NCBI GenBank assembly: GCA_036745275.1
Contig: DAIOGK010000007.1
Coordinates: 93,131 to 157,130, forward strand
Source of the DNA: JAIUNP01 sp020161975
Lineage (GTDB): Bacteria; Pseudomonadota; Alphaproteobacteria; Rhizobiales; Beijerinckiaceae
Direction of reading: 5' to 3'
DNA: 64,000 nt
The notes below the pieces were generated by a model, which saw only the letters and a program-made list of their open reading frames with translations, made no database searches and was not told the origin of the DNA. Of this stretch, positions 59,907 through 64,000 are shown piece by piece. The position numbers and the translations under genes were made by a program. How positions within the stretch are numbered: position 1 is the stretch's first letter; each line of letters begins with the position of its first letter.

Positions 59907-61049
59907 ATGACGGGACAACGTGAAAAGTCGCGTGGTACGAGTGGCGCTGCTCTGGCTGAACGGCTGGCGGACATGGCGCATGAGCTGCGCTCGCCGCTCG
60001 GTGGCATCGATGCGATGATCGAGCTACTCGCTTCGACCAAGCCGAACGCCGAACAGGAGCGTTTGATCTCCGGGCTCCGCGCAGCCTCGGCGCATATGCG
60101 TTCGCTGGCGCGCGAAGTGATCGTGCCCGGTGCTGAACCGCGGAGTGAGGCAACGCAGGTGGGCGTGGTGCTCCAGCAGTTTTCGGTCGCGGGGGTCGCG
60201 CGTGCCCGCGCGCGCGAGCTACTGTATATGCAGGAGGTCGCTTCTCCGTGCGAAACCGCGTTGGTGGGAAGCGGCGTCGTCTTGCGTCAAATGCTCGAAA
60301 ATCTGGTCGATAATGCCTTCCGACATGCGGAAAAGGGCGTAGTTTCACTCAGGGTCACGCCGGCTCTCGCCCCCGATGGCGCGCCGGTCGTCCGCTTCGA
60401 TGTTCTGGACGAAGGCCCGGGCCTGACGACCGAACAGGCACAGCGCATTTTTGCCCGTGGTGTAACGCTCGATGACCGGTCCAGTGGTTCCGGCCTTGGC
60501 CTTGCGATTGTCGCCAAACTCGCTGCCAGCCACGGCGGCACGTGCGGCGCCTCGCCGCGCCCGGACCGGCCCGGCGCCATGGTCTGGTTCACGTTGCCGG
60601 TGATCGGGTATTGCGAAGCTGCCAAGGATGAACCTGCGACCGCAACCCACATCAACGCCGGTCGTCCGATCCTGCTGGTCGATGACGATGCAACGGGGCG
60701 TCGCCTGCTCCGGACCGTGCTCGATCACCTCGGGTTCGAGACTCGGGAAACCGAATCGCCGCGTCAGGCCCTCGAATGGCTGGAAACCGGCTCGTTTGCG
60801 GGCGTTTGCACCGATATTTCCATGGCGGAAATGAATGGGTTCGAATTCATCGCGGCCGTTCGGTCCCTGCCGGGCGAAGCGGCCCGTCTCCCCGTCATCT
60901 CGGTATCCGGGCATACGTCCGCCGATGATCATGCGGCGCTGAAGGCTGCTGGCTGCGATGCCTGGGTGGACAAGCCGCTGACCATTCACGAATTGCGCAA
61001 GGCCTTGCGGGCGACGGGATTGCTGTCTGTCCATCGCTGCGCAGCGTAA
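59907..61049 (+). CDS. cytoplasmic hybrid histidine kinase
   Basis: A 380-residue kinase. The HisKA H-box is DMAHELRSPLGGIDAMIELL (His about 23); the HATPase region has ENLVDNAFRHAEKG (about 130-143) and DEGPGLT/GSGLGLAI. A C-terminal receiver domain (about 250-375) has the acidic DDD, phospho-acceptor GVCTDISMAEMNG (Asp about 301), SVSGHTS and WVDKPL. There is no sensor domain, so input must come from a partner or from the receiver itself. ATG 59907 has a GGGAG site; the long upstream frame is rejected. Confidence 0.88.
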   Translation: MTGQREKSRGTSGAALAERLADMAHELRSPLGGIDAMIELLASTKPNAEQERLISGLRAASAHMRSLAREVIVPGAEPRSEATQVGVVLQQFSVAGVARARARELLYMQEVASPCETALVGSGVVLRQMLENLVDNAFRHAEKGVVSLRVTPALAPDGAPVVRFDVLDEGPGLTTEQAQRIFARGVTLDDRSSGSGLGLAIVAKLAASHGGTCGASPRPDRPGAMVWFTLPVIGYCEAAKDEPATATHINAGRPILLVDDDATGRRLLRTVLDHLGFETRETESPRQALEWLETGSFAGVCTDISMAEMNGFEFIAAVRSLPGEAARLPVISVSGHTSADDHAALKAAGCDAWVDKPLTIHELRKALRATGLLSVHRCAA

Positions 61050-61073
61050 GACCGCAGCAGACCCGGAGCGATT

Positions 61074-63065
61074 TCAGCGCCGCGGCGCCGGCGTCGCGGC
61101 GACCGTCGCTGCTGCGCCGGGCGCCTTCTTGAGGATCTGGTCGATTTGCTCGCGCTGGCGTTTGAACTCCGCCAGTTGCGGGCCTTCGAGTTCACGCCCG
61201 CGCGGCAGCTTGATAGCCAGAGGATCGACATGGCGCTCGTTGATCATCACCTCGTAATGCAGATGCGGACCGGTCGACAGGCCTGAACTGCCGAGATAGC
61301 CGACGACCTGCCCCTGCCGGACGCGGACGCCCGCCGTGATACCGCGCCCGAAGGCCGACATGTGGTTGTAGGTCGTCACATAGCCATTGGTGTGTTGCAC
61401 CTCGACGCGGCGACCATATCCCGAATCCCATTCGGCAAAGCGCACCGTGCCATTGCCGGCCGCCATGATGGGCGTGCCGATGCGGGCTGCCCAGTCAACC
61501 CCGTTGTGCATCCGCCAGTACCCGAGAATCGGATGGCGACGGCTGCCAAAGGTGGAGCGCAACTCGCCTTCAGCGATCGGTTTGCGAATCAGGAATTTCT
61601 TGGCCGAGCGTCCCTGATCGTCGAAATAATCGACAACATCATCTTCCGGCAGCGGAAACCGGAAAAATTTCCGCGTCTCCCCGCTGAGCGTCACGCTCAG
61701 CATCAGCAATTCCGATGGATTGTCCGTGTCATCGTTGGAGATCAGAACTTCCATGGCATCGCCCGGCGCAACCGCCCGTTGCAGGTCGACATCGAAGAAC
61801 AGCACCCGCACCATGTCGTCGATCATCTGGACCGGAACGTTATGCTTGCGGGCGGTTTCGTGCAGGCTCTGGAACAGGGTGAACCCGCCTTCGCTTTCAC
61901 CGTCCTCGTCATCCGCCTTGCGGGCGGGGGCGGCGGGGCGCGCGGTGTCGATGAGCGAGAACGTGCCGTCGTCCCGCCGCCCGGTGGCGGCGATCCGCGC
62001 GTCCTCGGCATAAAGATCGATCCGGACGACGGATTTTGCCGCACCAGGTTCAAGAGCCTGAAGCGCGATCTTCAATCGTTTGCCGCCGTCAATCTGTTGC
62101 CCCGAGCGTGACAAGAGCTTCACGATCTCGCGCGACTGGGCCTGGGTGAGCCCCAGGGCACGCAATTGCCCCTCGGCGCTGTCGTCGTTCTTCACGGTCA
62201 GCGCGCGCTCCTCGATGGTGTTGCGGGCAAGGGCCGCGTCAAAGCGCGGGAATACCGAAATATTCTCCGGCACCATACGAACCACGAGCTTTGAGAAGGG
62301 TTCGCGCGCGTCGGTGCCAAATGGCATTACCGGCGGGGGGGCGACATTGCGCATTGCCTTGGCCAGAAGCATCTGGGCCGGCACGCTCGGCGCGGTGCGC
62401 CGGGCAGCAGCCAGGGCCTCGATCGCCTGCGCCCGCGCCTCTTCGTCATTCAGCCGGCTGCCGGCCAGCGGCGGCAACGGGCCGCTTTCCTCAAATGCCC
62501 GACTGTTCAGTGCCACATCGGCATCCAGCGTACTGGGCGGGGCGCCGTCAAAGGCGCGATCCTCGCTGGCATCGGCCACCAGCCGGCCGGCGTTGAACTT
62601 CGGAATGACATCGGCAAAGCCCAGCGATTCGAGCGCCAGCGGGCTGCTGATCTTGGTGAAGCTGGCGGGCCGGATCACGTCAGCGCCACCGCTCTTGCGC
62701 ACAATGGGCGTGCGGTAGGTTTGCCGCGCGGCGATGATATCGGCCTTCTGGATCAGGCGGTCGCCCTTGCGACCGGCGACCAGCAGCTCGCCGATCAATT
62801 GGGAGGCAGTTTCGCGCGGCTTGATCATCTGGGGGCGTGCGATCTGCGCGCCGCGATGCTCAATGGCGCTGGTTGCAGCCGCAAGCATCAAGCCCATGCC
62901 GGCCATGCCGGTGAGAACCGTTCCGGCCAGCCAGCGGGCGGAAATGCGCCCCTTCGGCGGCAGGTCCGCGCCCTGGCTGAACCCCGGCAGGGCCGGTTCC
63001 ATTCCAAGGTCAATGACATCGTAAGGCGGGAGCGCGCGTTGTGCGTACACGGTCGAGATATCCAT
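61074..63065 (-). CDS. M23-family murein endopeptidase
   Basis: A 663-residue envelope protein. One membrane helix lies near residues 45-65 (WLAGTVLTGMAGMGLMLAAA); the C-terminal LytM domain (about 490-610) has GYWRMHNGVDWAARIGTPIMAAGNG (H-x3-D) and GPHLHYEVMINERHVDPLA (H-x-H), so all zinc ligands of an active metalloprotease are present. A LysM-/opacity-like central region precedes it. Resembles MepM/RgsM-type hydrolases of alphaproteobacteria. ATG 63065 is used; the frame open further upstream lacks a site. Confidence 0.9.
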   Translation of the reverse strand: MDISTVYAQRALPPYDVIDLGMEPALPGFSQGADLPPKGRISARWLAGTVLTGMAGMGLMLAAATSAIEHRGAQIARPQMIKPRETASQLIGELLVAGRKGDRLIQKADIIAARQTYRTPIVRKSGGADVIRPASFTKISSPLALESLGFADVIPKFNAGRLVADASEDRAFDGAPPSTLDADVALNSRAFEESGPLPPLAGSRLNDEEARAQAIEALAAARRTAPSVPAQMLLAKAMRNVAPPPVMPFGTDAREPFSKLVVRMVPENISVFPRFDAALARNTIEERALTVKNDDSAEGQLRALGLTQAQSREIVKLLSRSGQQIDGGKRLKIALQALEPGAAKSVVRIDLYAEDARIAATGRRDDGTFSLIDTARPAAPARKADDEDGESEGGFTLFQSLHETARKHNVPVQMIDDMVRVLFFDVDLQRAVAPGDAMEVLISNDDTDNPSELLMLSVTLSGETRKFFRFPLPEDDVVDYFDDQGRSAKKFLIRKPIAEGELRSTFGSRRHPILGYWRMHNGVDWAARIGTPIMAAGNGTVRFAEWDSGYGRRVEVQHTNGYVTTYNHMSAFGRGITAGVRVRQGQVVGYLGSSGLSTGPHLHYEVMINERHVDPLAIKLPRGRELEGPQLAEFKRQREQIDQILKKAPGAAATVAATPAPRR

Positions 63066-63386
63066 TCCGGTAGGGCGGAAGCCGAAATCACGGGGTTTAC
63101 CCCTGATTCCGACGCGGACGATCCTATCAGAGCGCCCGTGTGTGCGTCCACGCGCGTGTCGCCCACGCACGTAGAGGAGCCGCACTAGCCCGCCAGATGC
63201 GGCGATGTCGTGGCAAATGGGCTCAGGAGCAGTGAAAATCGGCTTCAAAGGCTTCCGATTGAACCCCAAATGGTGCGGCGCAAAAAAGTTTTAGCGCTCA
63301 TCTGCCGAAAAATGCCCATTTTTATGCGTTTTCCAGGGGATGCGTGTGCGGCGCAAAAAAAATCGAAGTTTTTTGAAAAAAGCCCG

Positions 63387-63416
63387 TTGACACCTGACGA
63401 AAGGCGGCGCTATACA
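63387..63416 (+). promoter_or_regulatory. rRNA operon promoter
   Basis: TTGACA (63387-63392), an 18-base spacer and TATACA (63411-63416) form a near-consensus sigma70-type promoter. Upstream, 63354-63381 is A/T-tract rich like an UP element. The 16S gene begins about 296 bases after the -10. The region 63066-63711 holds no protein gene. Confidence 0.85.
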
Positions 63417-63518
63417 GCCGCCATGTTGACGCGCTGCTTCGGCGGCGCCGGCGACGCTTCCTCTGAACGACGAGTTGGTCCAAGACCTGGCTCTTCCGGG
63501 ACGAGAAAGTTGTTGCCC

Positions 63519-63535
63519 TGCTGTTTGGCAATTGA
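63519..63535 (+). promoter_or_regulatory. boxA-like antitermination site
   Basis: TGCTGTTTGGCAATTGA resembles the E. coli rrn boxA region (TGCTCTTTAACAATTTA). It lies in the leader between promoter and 16S, where the Nus complex is expected to load. Confidence 0.5.
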
Positions 63536-63711
63536 AGACGAGAAAGAGAAACGTGGACGGCGAGGTTCTTGCGGACCGACCCTAACGGGTTGGTCGGAAA
63601 GAGACTTCGGCGGTCTAACGTTTCAGGTGAGTGTACACACGCTTCGGTCGAAAGATCGAGCAGTGCACTCCGTCAATGAACGTTGTGATCAGTCGGTTCA
63701 AAATCTCAATC

Positions 63712-64000
<289 letters not shown>

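Overview
The window looks like a chromosomal segment of a GC-rich alphaproteobacterium, probably Hyphomicrobiales (Rhizobiales). Reasons: a C4-pathway hemA, a murA-hisD-UPF0262-phosphatase block, a tRNA-His that lacks the G-1 base and carries G1:U72 and A73, paired phasins, an Omp2-type rhizobial porin, a PdhS/PleC-like histidine kinase, a TIGR02302/DUF4175 protein, a HIG1-type twin-TM protein, a purL-bolA...grxD neighbourhood, and the start of an alphaproteobacterial 16S rRNA at the right edge. I could not fix the genus.

Layout. 0.1-12.5 kb is core: heme, murein and histidine biosynthesis, a TerC membrane protein, tRNA-His, two phasins with a TGC-rich (PhaR-like) control region, a large cytoplasmic PAS histidine kinase and an L,D-transpeptidase. 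12.7-19.9 kb is a minus-strand accessory metabolic set: an orphan LutC, a LysR regulator with an 8-G tract at its start, an aldehyde dehydrogenase, an aspartate-dehydrogenase-like protein, 3-hydroxyanthranilate 3,4-dioxygenase, a DapA-family lyase and a two-domain SnoaL-like protein. Facing it, 20.1-31.6 kb is one long plus-strand operon, mostly joined by ATGA overlaps: a sugar-type ABC importer, a truncated SnoaL domain, a HpsN/HisD-like dehydrogenase, an SDR, a LacI regulator, a double SnoaL protein, a bicupin, a short MetE-like methyltransferase and an alpha/beta hydrolase. An 11-bp perfect inverted repeat lies in the divergent promoter region. I recognise no described pathway with this gene set; it is the best candidate for an undescribed catabolic system.

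The accessory block ends in mobile-element scars: an IS3-type orfA remnant touching the last operon gene, then a Tat-exported FAD oxidase, a decayed tyrosine-integrase N-terminus and tRNA-Leu(CAA), the classic island attachment position. 34.1-48.0 kb returns to core genes (DedA, dsbB, HNH, hbd, etfBA, rhomboid, pduO, lysA, argH, tlpA, porin). An AT-rich control region with CtrA-like TTAA boxes leads to two curlin-repeat proteins and a duplicated-motif secreted protein (48-50 kb). 50-63 kb holds a methyltransferase, lipoproteins, grxD, aroQ, aroE, bolA, purL, alkA, gluQ, an AEC transporter, a hybrid kinase and an M23 peptidase. The window closes with an rrn promoter and the first ~290 bases of 16S rRNA.

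Starts were moved inward from the longest open frame wherever a ribosome-binding site, signal peptide or family N-terminus supported it. All functions are read from sequence motifs and general family knowledge; no database search was run.
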